A stretch of 64,000 nt of DNA, taken from Paenibacillus antri. GTDB taxonomy: Bacteria; Bacillota; Bacilli; Paenibacillales; YIM-B00363. Positions 16,977 to 25,054 of this stretch are shown here, piece by piece. Made by a program: the position numbers and the translations under genes. Under the pieces are notes generated by a model, which saw only the letters and a list, made by a program, of their open reading frames with translations, was not told where the DNA came from and did no database searches. The DNA is taken from the NCBI RefSeq assembly GCF_005765165.1, contig NZ_VCIW01000003.1:62001-126000 (forward strand). Direction: 5' to 3'. How positions within the stretch are numbered: the first letter of the stretch is position 1; every line of letters starts with the position of its first letter.

Positions 16977-18488
16977 TTATACGCGGGACGGCCGCGGGTT
17001 CGTCGGCTCGCCGCGCTCCAGATCGGCGAGCAGCTCGAGCAGCAGACGTTGTTTGATCGAATCGTATTCGGGGAGCGCGTACAGATTGCGGCGCTCTCCC
17101 GGATCGTTCTTTACATCGTATAGTTCGCCGAACGATTCGCCGGTATAAACGGCGAGCTTCCATTCCGGCGTCACCCAACACTTGAACCGGATGCGATCCG
17201 GTTCTTCTTTGTATTCGATGCGAACGCCGGTCCGCTTCGGAGGTCCCTCCCCGCGGAGCATCGGGAGCAAGCTGACGCCTTCGCGCCGAATCGGATCGGC
17301 GATGCCGGCCGCGTCCGCCAGCGTCGGCAGCACGTCGACGAGCGAAGCACACGGCTCTGCCGGAGCTTGGGGCTCGAATCCGTCAGGATACCTCATTAGA
17401 AGCGGGATTCTAGTCACGCCCTCGTACACCAGCGGCCCCTTCTGCCCGATGCCGTGATCGCCGAGCATCTCGCCGTGATCCGACGTGAACACGACGAACG
17501 TATTCCGGGCAAGCCCGAAGGCGTCGAGCGCATCCAAGATGCGTCCGACTTGCCGGTCGATCAGTTGAACCATCGAATAATAATACGCCCTCGTTTGCTT
17601 CGAAAATTCCTCTCTTTCAAAATAAGGCCCCCAAGCGTATTTTCCGTTGCCGGCCATCTCGAACGTACCGTTGAAGCGGCTCTCGATCAGCGTGCCGTTC
17701 CGGAACAGCGGAACGTGCTCCGCCTCGTCCGCCTCCCGATCGGCGCGAGCCGCGGGCGGAGGCACGAGCTCCGGATCGACCCGATCGAGAAAATCGGACG
17801 GCAGGATGTGCGGATGGTGAGGGTCCTGAAACCCTAGATTCAAGAAGAAGGGGCGGTCGTCCCCTTCGCCGTCCGCGCGCCGTTCCATCCAATGAATCGC
17901 CCGCTCGGCGACCCAAGCCCCTTGGTGATAGCGCTCCGGCAGCGCCGAATCGCCGGTGCCGTTATAGTCTCCCTGGCCCTTGAACAGAAACTCGACGCGG
18001 ATATCGGCGGGGTCGAGGCCCTGCGCCTCCAGCCATGCGCCGTAATGGCCCGAGGTCGCGGCCCAGGGACCGTGACCTCGGGAAAGCTCGGCGGTTTCGA
18101 AGCCGGCGAAGTCTCGGAACGGCTCGCGCGAGCGTTCGGGTCCGAGCGTCTCCGGACTCGGCGATTCCCAAGGGTACCAATGCGCTTTCCCGACGTGATG
18201 CGTACGGTAGCCGCTCTCGCGAAGCAGCGAGCTGAGGAAGAGGGACGGATCGGAGGCGACCGTGCCGATATTGTAGGAGCCGTGGCGGGACAGGTGCAGT
18301 CCGGTCATCATGGAAACGCGCGACGGCGTACAGACGGTGTTGGGGCAATACGCCCGGCGGAACGTCACGCCTTCGTTCGCGAGACGATCCAAATTCGGCG
18401 TGCGCAGGAACTCGCTCCCGTTGGCGGCGATGCTGTCGTAGCGCTGCTGGTCGGTGGAAATGAGAATAAGATTCGGCCTCGAGGACAT
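16977..18488 (-). CDS. Cys-type sulfatase
   Basis: This 503-residue alkaline-phosphatase-fold sulfatase has metal-binding residues in NLILISTDQQRYDS, the FGly site C53 in CTPSRVSMMTG (CxPxR), TYRTHHVGKAHWY-like residues near 95, FFLNLGFQDPHHP and FTSDHGEMLGDHG. The cysteine must be converted to formylglycine, presumably by the FGE at 8522. It has no signal peptide, so it acts on imported sulfated substrates. Choline-sulfatase-like and glycan sulfatases share these motifs, so the substrate is open. It is transcribed away from the sugar ABC operon. AACCGGAGG precedes the ATG. Confidence 0.92.
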   Translation of the reverse strand: MSSRPNLILISTDQQRYDSIAANGSEFLRTPNLDRLANEGVTFRRAYCPNTVCTPSRVSMMTGLHLSRHGSYNIGTVASDPSLFLSSLLRESGYRTHHVGKAHWYPWESPSPETLGPERSREPFRDFAGFETAELSRGHGPWAATSGHYGAWLEAQGLDPADIRVEFLFKGQGDYNGTGDSALPERYHQGAWVAERAIHWMERRADGEGDDRPFFLNLGFQDPHHPHILPSDFLDRVDPELVPPPAARADREADEAEHVPLFRNGTLIESRFNGTFEMAGNGKYAWGPYFEREEFSKQTRAYYYSMVQLIDRQVGRILDALDAFGLARNTFVVFTSDHGEMLGDHGIGQKGPLVYEGVTRIPLLMRYPDGFEPQAPAEPCASLVDVLPTLADAAGIADPIRREGVSLLPMLRGEGPPKRTGVRIEYKEEPDRIRFKCWVTPEWKLAVYTGESFGELYDVKNDPGERRNLYALPEYDSIKQRLLLELLADLERGEPTNPRPSRV

Positions 18489-18535
18489 AGTATACGTAAC
18501 CTCCGGTTCAGGGAATTGTGTGGAAATATGGCGCC

Positions 18536-18544
18536 ATTATAGCA
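18536..18544 (-). promoter_or_regulatory. Extended -10 promoter of the sulfatase gene
   Basis: On the minus strand TGCTATAAT reads from 18544 to 18536, a perfect extended -10, about 50 bases before the sulfatase ATG. No good -35 was found. Confidence 0.5.
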
Positions 18545-18614
18545 TGAATGGAGGATTCCCACAGGTAAATGTCACAATAAATAGAAAACCCACATAAAAC
18601 AACGCGTAATTTTG

Positions 18615-18629
18615 TTGAAAGCGCTAAAT
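18615..18629 (+). promoter_or_regulatory. cre-like / LacI-family operator upstream of the ABC promoter
   Basis: TTGAAAGCGCTAAAT has the CG-centred core of catabolite-responsive and LacI-family operators and differs from the Bacillus cre consensus at one position. It ends seven bases before the -35 hexamer. Confidence 0.45.
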
Positions 18630-18635
18630 TCCTTA

Positions 18636-18664
18636 TTGACAATGCGTCATAATGTGATGATAAT
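18636..18664 (+). promoter_or_regulatory. Promoter of the sugar ABC/glycosidase operon
   Basis: A perfect TTGACA (18636-18641) and GATAAT (18659-18664) are separated by 17 bases. It drives the substrate-binding protein gene, with a leader of about 90 bases. Confidence 0.7.
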
Positions 18665-18688
18665 AAGGGATGTAGCCAAGAAACAACA

Positions 18689-18703
18689 TTGAAACCGCTT
18701 CAA
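18689..18703 (+). promoter_or_regulatory. Second operator-like site, downstream of the promoter
   Basis: TTGAA-ACCGC-TTCAA is a perfect 5-bp inverted repeat and shares TTGAAA-N-CGCT with the site at 18615. It lies about 20-30 bases after the predicted transcription start, where a bound repressor would block RNA polymerase. The two sites are about 74 bases apart centre to centre, close to seven helical turns. Confidence 0.4.
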
Positions 18704-18761
18704 AGTGTTGCCTTGTGTGTGGTCTTGGGGATTTTATATTACTTAGGGGGAGTGCCACAAT

Positions 18762-20120
18762 ATGAAGAAGGTAAGAAAATCAGCGTTCATGCTTATGGCG
18801 TCGGTCATGAGTTTGTCGGCATTGCTGGCCGCTTGTTCCGGAGGCAACGCAGAAAAGCCTGCCGCAGAAACGCCTGGATCGGGAACGACAGCGGAGCAGC
18901 CGGCCGTCGATAAGCCGAAAGAGAAAGTCGAACTCGAGTTCTGGACTCACTGGGGCTCCACGACGCGCCGTCCGATCATCGAGAAGATCGTCAGCGACTT
19001 TAACGGCTCGCAAGACTGGATTACTGTAAAACACGTCTTCTTGCCGTACGGCGAAGGCTGGACGAAGGCATTGGCGCAAATCGCAGCCGGCAACCCGCCG
19101 GACGTCATCATTCACGAAATCGCGAAAGTCGCGCAGCGCGCGGATAAGAACCAAGTCGAAAACCTGTCGCCGTTCCTCGCGAAGGACGACATCAGCGGCC
19201 GCTTCCACGAGTACCTCTACGAAGCGATGAAGTACAACGGCGATGTGTACGCGCTTCCGTTCAACACGGACACGCGCTTCTTATTCTACAACAAGAAGAT
19301 GTTCGCCGAAGCGGGTCTCGACCCGGAGAAGCCGCCGACAACTTGGGCGGAGATGGAAGAATACGCGAAGAAGCTCGACGTCATCGGCGCCGACGGCAAA
19401 ATCGAACGTCTCGGTTACCACCCGCTGTTGGCAGGCGGCCACGAGATGTTCATGCTGAACGCCGGCGGCGGCAAAGCATGGGTATCCGCCGACGCGAAAG
19501 AAGTGAACATCAACACGCCTGAGCACGTAGAAGCGCTGAAATGGCTCCTTTCGTGGAATGAGCGTCTCGGTCAGCAAAACGTTGAAACGTTCAAAGCGAC
19601 GTTCGGTTCCAAGACGAACGAGCCGCTTATCGCAGGCAAACTCGCGATGAAGGTCGAGAACGGTACGTTCTGGACGCAAATCCGCGACTTCGCGGCGAAC
19701 CGCGACGACTTCGGCGTCGCTCCGATGCCTGAATTCAAGCCTGGCTCGGGACACCACAGCTTCAGCGGCGGCTTCACGATCGAAATTCCGAAGGGCGCGA
19801 AGCATCCGGAAGCAAGCTGGGAGTTCCTGAAGTTCATGACGGATTACGACGCGCAGAAGTATTGGGCTCAATTCAACTTCGACAACGTGGCGAACAAAGA
19901 AGTCGCGCTCGACGAAGATTTGCTGAAAGATCCGGTGTACGCGTTCTCCGTTCAAAACCTTGAAGTATCCAACCTGACGCCGGCTCCGGTGTCCGCGCCG
20001 GACTTCCAGACGCTGCTGAATCCGGAGATCGAAGCTGCGATCCAAGGTCAGCAATCGCCGGAAGACGCGCTCGCCAAAGCGCAGAAGGCGGTCGAAGATT
20101 TGATCGCGCAAAACCAGTAA
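18762..20120 (+). CDS. Sugar ABC transporter substrate-binding lipoprotein
   Basis: The 452-residue extracellular binding protein belongs to the CUT1-type family (SBP_bac_1). The N-terminus is a lipoprotein signal with lipobox LLAAC, so Cys-25 would be lipidated and the protein anchored outside the membrane. The mature part has ELEFWTHWGSTTRRP, LPFNTDTRFLFYNKKMFAEA and GGFTIEIPKGAKHPEASWEF, typical of oligosaccharide binders. AGGGGGAG precedes the ATG. Two permease genes follow after an intercistronic hairpin. No ATPase gene is in the operon, so a shared MsmX-type ATPase probably serves it, as is known for CUT1 importers in Bacillus. By context the substrate is a mannose-containing oligosaccharide. 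Confidence 0.93.
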   Translation: MKKVRKSAFMLMASVMSLSALLAACSGGNAEKPAAETPGSGTTAEQPAVDKPKEKVELEFWTHWGSTTRRPIIEKIVSDFNGSQDWITVKHVFLPYGEGWTKALAQIAAGNPPDVIIHEIAKVAQRADKNQVENLSPFLAKDDISGRFHEYLYEAMKYNGDVYALPFNTDTRFLFYNKKMFAEAGLDPEKPPTTWAEMEEYAKKLDVIGADGKIERLGYHPLLAGGHEMFMLNAGGGKAWVSADAKEVNINTPEHVEALKWLLSWNERLGQQNVETFKATFGSKTNEPLIAGKLAMKVENGTFWTQIRDFAANRDDFGVAPMPEFKPGSGHHSFSGGFTIEIPKGAKHPEASWEFLKFMTDYDAQKYWAQFNFDNVANKEVALDEDLLKDPVYAFSVQNLEVSNLTPAPVSAPDFQTLLNPEIEAAIQGQQSPEDALAKAQKAVEDLIAQNQ

Positions 20121-20140
20121 TCATCGGTAAGGCGTGAACG

Positions 20141-20174
20141 AAGGGTGGAGGGGTTCTCGAACCGCTCCGCCCTT
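20141..20174 (+). promoter_or_regulatory. Intercistronic hairpin after the binding-protein gene
   Basis: Two 16-base arms (20141-20156 and 20159-20174) pair with one wobble and one mismatch, closed by GGTTC-TC-GAACC. It is followed by TACTTC, not by a strong U-run. Such hairpins commonly stabilise the upstream mRNA, or partly stop transcription, so that the binding protein is made in excess over the permeases. Confidence 0.55.
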
Positions 20175-20199
20175 TACTTCTTAAGAAGGAGGGATAGGC

Positions 20200-21153
20200 G
20201 TGGAATCTGGAACGACGCAATCGATGCCGAAAAAGAAAAGAAAATGGCTGTCGCTGGATAAAAGAGAAGCTGCGCAAGGATACATGTTCGTCGCCCCGTG
20301 GATTATCGGATTTCTCTGCTTTACCGGAGGGCCGTTGTTGTTTTCCCTTTACGCGAGCTTTACAAATTACGATATTACTTCTCGAATGGACTGGGTCGGT
20401 CTCCGGAATTATCAAATCATGTTCAATCGGGACCCGCTCTTTTGGATATCGCTTAAGAACACCTTGTACTACGTAGCTATCATGGTGCCTCTCACGACGA
20501 TCGGCTCTTTGCTCGTCGCGGTGCTGCTGAATGTGAAAGTGCCCGGCATGCGGATTTTCCGTACCATCTACTACTTGCCGGCCGTTCTCTCGGGGATCGG
20601 CGTTTACATGCTGTGGATGATGCTTCTGGAACCGCAAAGCGGTCTTGTAAACACCGTGCTCGGTTTCGTCGGCATCGACGGGCCGAACTGGCTGACCGAT
20701 CCGAATTGGACGAAGGATTCTCTCATTTTGATGCGGTTGTGGGCGGTAGGCGGAGGGATGCTGCTTTACTTGGCGGCTCTGCAAGGCGTCTCCGAACAGC
20801 TGTACGAAGCCGCGGAGCTTGACGGCGCCGGCCATATCCGAAAGTTTTGGCATATTACGGTTCCGATGGTGACGCCGGTTATTTTCTTCGATCTTGTTAC
20901 CAGCTTGATCGGCGGCTTCCAAGTGTTCCAGGAAGGTTATATCATGTCGGCCGACCCGACGAATCCGGGCTCGCCGATGAACTCGCTCCTTTTCTTCAAT
21001 CTTCACATGTTCAATAAAGCGTTCAAGGTGTTCGACATGGGCTATGCGATGGCGATGGCATGGTTCTTGTTCTTGATCGCGATCGCCGTCACGATCTTCA
21101 ACATGGTCGCGTCGAAGTATTGGGTTCACTATGAAGGAGGGGACAACCGATGA
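20200..21153 (+). CDS. Sugar ABC transporter permease (MalF/UgpA type)
   Basis: The 317-residue inner-membrane permease has about six transmembrane segments, the first at AAQGYMFVAPWIIGFLCFTG. The cytoplasmic EAA loop that docks the ATPase is visible as EQLYEAAELDGAGHIRKFWH near residue 200. The GTG start is preceded by AAGGAGGG. It forms the translocation pore with the next gene, whose ATG overlaps its TGA. The basic N-terminus (PKKKRKW) is usual for this family. Confidence 0.93.
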   Translation: MESGTTQSMPKKKRKWLSLDKREAAQGYMFVAPWIIGFLCFTGGPLLFSLYASFTNYDITSRMDWVGLRNYQIMFNRDPLFWISLKNTLYYVAIMVPLTTIGSLLVAVLLNVKVPGMRIFRTIYYLPAVLSGIGVYMLWMMLLEPQSGLVNTVLGFVGIDGPNWLTDPNWTKDSLILMRLWAVGGGMLLYLAALQGVSEQLYEAAELDGAGHIRKFWHITVPMVTPVIFFDLVTSLIGGFQVFQEGYIMSADPTNPGSPMNSLLFFNLHMFNKAFKVFDMGYAMAMAWFLFLIAIAVTIFNMVASKYWVHYEGGDNR

Positions 21154-22028
21154 GCCAAACGACATCGAGCGGACCGTCCTACTTCGAAGGCCGCCGCAAT
21201 CGCGAACGCATTCGGAAAACGTTGATCTTCATCCTGCTCATCGTCGGCAGCGCTTCGTTCTTAATGCCGCTGTGGTGGATGCTGCAGACGTCTCTCAAAT
21301 CGCTGGAAGAAATCGTGCAATATCCGCCGACTTGGTGGCCCGAGAAATTCGTCTGGAGCAACTACACGGAAACGTGGGCGGCGGGCAATTTCACTCGATA
21401 TACGTGGAATACGACGATCATCGCGTTCTTCGTCGTTATCGGACAGGTGCTGTCGAACTCGTTCATCGCCTACGGCTTCGCGAAGATCAAGTTCCCGGGC
21501 CGCGGTCCGTTGTTCTTGATCATTCTCGGCACGATGACGATTCCGGGCTTCGTCACGATGATCCCGACGTATTTGTTGTTCTCGAAAATCGGCTGGGTCG
21601 GCTCGTACCTGCCGCTCATCGTACCGGCGTTCTTCGGCGGCGCATTCCAAATTTTCTTGTTCCGCCAATATTTCATGACGATTCCGAACGATCTGGTCGA
21701 AGCCGCGAAGATCGACGGCGCGAACCATGTGTACGTGTGGGCGCGACTCATGGTGCCGCTGTCGAAGCCGGTTATGGCGACGATCGCGATCATGGCGTTC
21801 AACGGCGCGTGGAACGACTTCCTCGGCCCGCTCATCTACGTTGCGAGCGAAGATATGTACACGCTGCAGATCGGCTTGCAAGCGTTCAAGGTGAGCTCCG
21901 GCGTGAACCAGTGGCATTATTTGATGGCCGGCTCCGTATTGGTCTTGCTGCCGGTGCTCGTCCTGTTCTTCTTCTTCCAGCGTTACTTCATCGAAGGGAT
22001 GAACATTTCCGCGGGGACGAAAGGGTGA
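21150..22028 (+). CDS. Sugar ABC transporter permease (MalG/UgpE type)
   Basis: This second permease of the importer has 292 residues. It has six predicted membrane segments (first near ILLIVGSASFLMPLWWML) and the EAA motif PNDLVEAAKIDGANHVYVWA near residue 180. An ATGA overlap couples it to the upstream permease. The next gene begins seven bases after its stop, showing that the importer and the downstream catabolic genes form one operon. Confidence 0.93.
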   Translation: MSQTTSSGPSYFEGRRNRERIRKTLIFILLIVGSASFLMPLWWMLQTSLKSLEEIVQYPPTWWPEKFVWSNYTETWAAGNFTRYTWNTTIIAFFVVIGQVLSNSFIAYGFAKIKFPGRGPLFLIILGTMTIPGFVTMIPTYLLFSKIGWVGSYLPLIVPAFFGGAFQIFLFRQYFMTIPNDLVEAAKIDGANHVYVWARLMVPLSKPVMATIAIMAFNGAWNDFLGPLIYVASEDMYTLQIGLQAFKVSSGVNQWHYLMAGSVLVLLPVLVLFFFFQRYFIEGMNISAGTKG

Positions 22029-22035
22029 TGGCCAT

Positions 22036-22701
22036 ATGACGAAAAGGAAGCTGGCGATCATTCATACGACGCCTGTCACGGTCGAATCGCTCAAGGCGCT
22101 CGTGGCCGAAGAAATCGGTCCCGACTGCGAAGTGATCAATCTGCTGGACGATTCGATTCTTCCGGAGCTGGCGCGGAACGGCGCGGATGTGGGAGCGGTC
22201 GAAGCGCGCTGGGTGACGTACGCGAAAATCGCGGAGTCGCTCGGCGCCGACGTCGTGCTCGGCGCCTGCTCGTCGGTCGGCGAGCTGGCGAAGGCGGCTT
22301 CTCGCGAGGTCCGCGTCCCGGTGCTGCGAATCGACGAAGCGATGGCCGAAGAGGCCGTCCGGCGCGGGCGCGACATCGGCGTCGCGGCGACGCTCGAGAC
22401 GACGCTCGGACCGACGACGCGGCTGCTCGAAGAGAAGGCGCGGGAAGCCGGTTCCGACGCGACGTTCCACAAGATGCTTGCGGGGGAAGCCTACAAGCTG
22501 CTGATAGCCGGCGATCGGGCCGGCCACGACCGCGTGCTCGGCGAAGCGCTGCTCGAGCTGCAAGGGCGGTGCGACGTCGTCGTGCTGGCGCAGGCTTCGA
22601 TGGCGCGCGTCGTCGAGACGCTGCCGGAGGACGTCCGCGGCAAGTTCCTGTCCAGTCCGACGCTCGGCGTCCGACGCGCGAAACAGCTGCTAAATAAATA
22701 A
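22036..22701 (+). CDS. Asp/Glu/hydantoin-racemase-fold protein
   Basis: The 221-residue protein belongs to the Asp/Glu racemase superfamily. It has an N-terminal strand LAIIHTTPVTVESLK and the first catalytic cysteine in VVLGACSSVGELAKAA near residue 79. The second half should carry a matching cysteine, but the equivalent place reads VVVLAQASMARVVE, without Cys. A two-base racemisation is therefore doubtful, and a lyase, isomerase or binding role is possible. It is translated right after the ABC permeases and before an aldolase, so a role in the same sugar pathway is likely. I cannot name the reaction. Confidence 0.75.
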   Translation: MTKRKLAIIHTTPVTVESLKALVAEEIGPDCEVINLLDDSILPELARNGADVGAVEARWVTYAKIAESLGADVVLGACSSVGELAKAASREVRVPVLRIDEAMAEEAVRRGRDIGVAATLETTLGPTTRLLEEKAREAGSDATFHKMLAGEAYKLLIAGDRAGHDRVLGEALLELQGRCDVVVLAQASMARVVETLPEDVRGKFLSSPTLGVRRAKQLLNK

Positions 22702-22748
22702 AGATCGGACGAAACCATCAGAATCAGATAGAGGGAGAGATAACGGCC

Positions 22749-23672
22749 ATGACTACCAGAGAACGGCCTAGCAACGTATATACCTTGAAACAGGCGCTTG
22801 AGGTCGCGGAGAAACACGGATATGCGATCGGATCGTTTTCCCCGCGGTATACCGCGATGATTACGCCGGTGTTGCGGGCCGCGCAGAAGATGAACTCGCC
22901 CGCGATCGTGCAAATTTCGAGCAAGGAGCTCGAGCGCTACGGCATTACGCCGAAGCAATTCGCCGACGAGTTTTACGCGCGCGTCGCTTCCGAAGGCATT
23001 ACGGTGCCGCTCGTGCTGCACCTCGATCATACGAAAGTAATGAGCATTATCGAGCAGGCGGTCGAGGCGGGCTTCACGTCCGTCATGATCGACGCGTCGG
23101 AGAGCCCGCTGCAAGAAAATATCGCTAGATCGAAGGAAGCGGCCGATTACGCGCACGCGCGCGGCGTCTCGGTGGAAGCGGAGCTCGGCATGATCGGCAC
23201 GACGGACTTCGTGGAGACGGATAAGGACGAAGAATTGTACACGGATCCGAAGGAGGCTCAAGTTTTTGTACAAGGAACGGGCGTAGACGCCTTGGCCGTC
23301 TCTTGCGGAACGGCGCACGGCGTCTATATGGTGAAGCAGCCGAAGATCGATTACGAACGGCTTCAAGCGATTCGCGAGCTGACGCCGGTTCACCTCGTGC
23401 TGCATGGCGGCTCCGGCGTCCCGGCGGAAATGATGGCCGCGGCGATCTCGCTTCCGGGCGGAGGCGTCAGCAAGGTCAACATCGCGACGGATCTCGAGCT
23501 GTCGCTGCTCGGAGCGCTCGGCCGCACGGAGAGGATGACGAACGACGAGTGCTCGGCGCTCGACGCCGAGACGCTTGAGCGCGGCCGCGCGGCGGTCGAA
23601 GCGACGGTGGCCGACAAGATCGCTAACTTCCTCGGCAGCGCCGGGAAGGCGGAGAGGTTCGAGCTCCGATGA
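22749..23672 (+). CDS. Class II fructose-bisphosphate aldolase family protein (GatY/KbaY/Fba-like)
   Basis: This zinc-dependent aldolase has 307 residues. Zinc ligands and catalytic parts are visible: LVLHLDHTK near residue 95, VEAELGMIG near residue 147, AVSCGTAHGVY near residue 182, LVLHGGSGV near residue 217 and KVNIATDLE near residue 243. Family members cleave fructose or tagatose 1,6-bisphosphate or related ketose phosphates to dihydroxyacetone phosphate and an aldehyde. GAGGGAGAGA precedes the ATG. Its TGA overlaps the ATG of the GH84 gene. In this setting it would split a phosphorylated sugar derived from the imported glycan, but the exact substrate is inferred only. Confidence 0.88.
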   Translation: MTTRERPSNVYTLKQALEVAEKHGYAIGSFSPRYTAMITPVLRAAQKMNSPAIVQISSKELERYGITPKQFADEFYARVASEGITVPLVLHLDHTKVMSIIEQAVEAGFTSVMIDASESPLQENIARSKEAADYAHARGVSVEAELGMIGTTDFVETDKDEELYTDPKEAQVFVQGTGVDALAVSCGTAHGVYMVKQPKIDYERLQAIRELTPVHLVLHGGSGVPAEMMAAAISLPGGGVSKVNIATDLELSLLGALGRTERMTNDECSALDAETLERGRAAVEATVADKIANFLGSAGKAERFELR

Positions 23673-25054
23673 ACAAAGCGCGAGACGCGGTGCCAATTCG
23701 CGGCGTCATCGAAGGGTTTTACGGCGTATATTACACGTTCCAAGAGCGGGACGATATGATTCGATATATCGGCTCGCTCGGATTCAACCAATATATTTAC
23801 GGGCCGAAGAACGACCGCCAGCATCGCATGCGCTGGCGGGAGCCGTACCCGGAGGACGTCATGGAGGCGTTCTCCCGGACGGTCGAGGCCGCCGAAGAAG
23901 CCGGCGTATCGTTCGTCTATTCGATCGGGTCCGGCGTCACGATGAGTTATGCGTCGGAGGAAGATTTCCGGCTTATCCTAGAGAAGTTCGAAGCGTTCTA
24001 TCGAATCGGCGTAAGAGACTTCAGCATCCTGCTCGATGACATTTCTTCGGAATTTAAACACCCGGCCGACGGCGAGCGATACGGTTCCTTCGCGGAAGCG
24101 CACGCCGACGTTTGCAACCGGCTGTACGCGGCGCTGCAAGCCCGCGACCCGGCTTGCACGCTGAGCATGTGTCCGACGGATTATCACGGTACGGCCCCGT
24201 TTTCGGCGTATTTGCACGAGCTCGGGAAGCGCATGCGCCCGGAGGTCGCGATATTCTACACGGGCGAAGACATCTGCGCGAAGGAGATCCGCCGGAGCGA
24301 CGCGGAAGCGTTCGGGGCGGCGGCGCGCCGGAAGCCGGTCATCTGGGACAATTACCCGGTGAACGACCTCGCCATGCGGCCGGAACTGCACGTCGGACCG
24401 ATCCGGGGGCGCGAGGCCGGGCTGCTCGAAGCCGTCGACGGTTACGTCGTCAACCTGATGGCGGAAGGCGAGGCGTCGAAGATCGCGCTCTCTACGTTCG
24501 CCGATTATTTCCGCGACCCTGCCGGGTACGATCCTGAGCGCTCTTGGACGGCCGCGATCAAGCGCGTAGCGGGCGAGAAGAGCGCGGAAGCGTTCCGTCT
24601 GTTCGCCGAGCAATCGCTCGAGTCGTGCCTCGCCGAACCGAATTCCGTTCGACTGAACGAGCTGACGGAGGCTGCCCTGAGCGCGCTCCGTTCCGGGACA
24701 CCGGGCGCGTCCGGCGCCGAAGAAGTCGAGCGGCTGGAGGAGCTCCTGACCGCATTCGACGAGGGCTGCTACCATTTGAAAAATCGGATGCGCAACGTCG
24801 CGCTTCGAAACAATCTGCTGCCTTGGATCGAAGCGCTTGAGCATTGGCTCTGGATGGCGAGACGGGCGCTGCTCGTCCTCGCGGCGATCGAGCGCGGCGA
24901 AAGCTTCGAGGGGCCGCTGCGCATGATGAAGGAGTCGCTCGAAGAGATCGACCGGGCGCCGAAGCGCATGACGGACGGCTCGCTGCGCGCCTTGGCGGCG
25001 TTCGCGCTCGAGCGGGCGGAAGGGGCCGGTACCGGGAAGGAGTCTTCGCTATGA
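23669..25054 (+). CDS. GH84-type beta-N-acetylglucosaminidase (hyaluronidase/O-GlcNAcase family)
   Basis: The 461-residue protein begins straight in the GH84 barrel: RGVIEGFYGVYYTFQERDDM near residue 11 and the substrate-pocket motif LGFNQYIYGPKNDRQHRMRW near residue 38. The catalytic aspartate pair is in FSILLDDISSEF near residue 118, as needed for substrate-assisted cleavage of GlcNAc linkages. A helical C-terminal region follows. There is no signal peptide or carbohydrate-binding module, unlike the large secreted GH84 enzymes, so it works in the cytoplasm. The start overlaps the aldolase stop. It could remove GlcNAc from an imported N-glycan or GlcNAc-bearing oligosaccharide. Confidence 0.88.
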   Translation: MNKARDAVPIRGVIEGFYGVYYTFQERDDMIRYIGSLGFNQYIYGPKNDRQHRMRWREPYPEDVMEAFSRTVEAAEEAGVSFVYSIGSGVTMSYASEEDFRLILEKFEAFYRIGVRDFSILLDDISSEFKHPADGERYGSFAEAHADVCNRLYAALQARDPACTLSMCPTDYHGTAPFSAYLHELGKRMRPEVAIFYTGEDICAKEIRRSDAEAFGAAARRKPVIWDNYPVNDLAMRPELHVGPIRGREAGLLEAVDGYVVNLMAEGEASKIALSTFADYFRDPAGYDPERSWTAAIKRVAGEKSAEAFRLFAEQSLESCLAEPNSVRLNELTEAALSALRSGTPGASGAEEVERLEELLTAFDEGCYHLKNRMRNVALRNNLLPWIEALEHWLWMARRALLVLAAIERGESFEGPLRMMKESLEEIDRAPKRMTDGSLRALAAFALERAEGAGTGKESSL

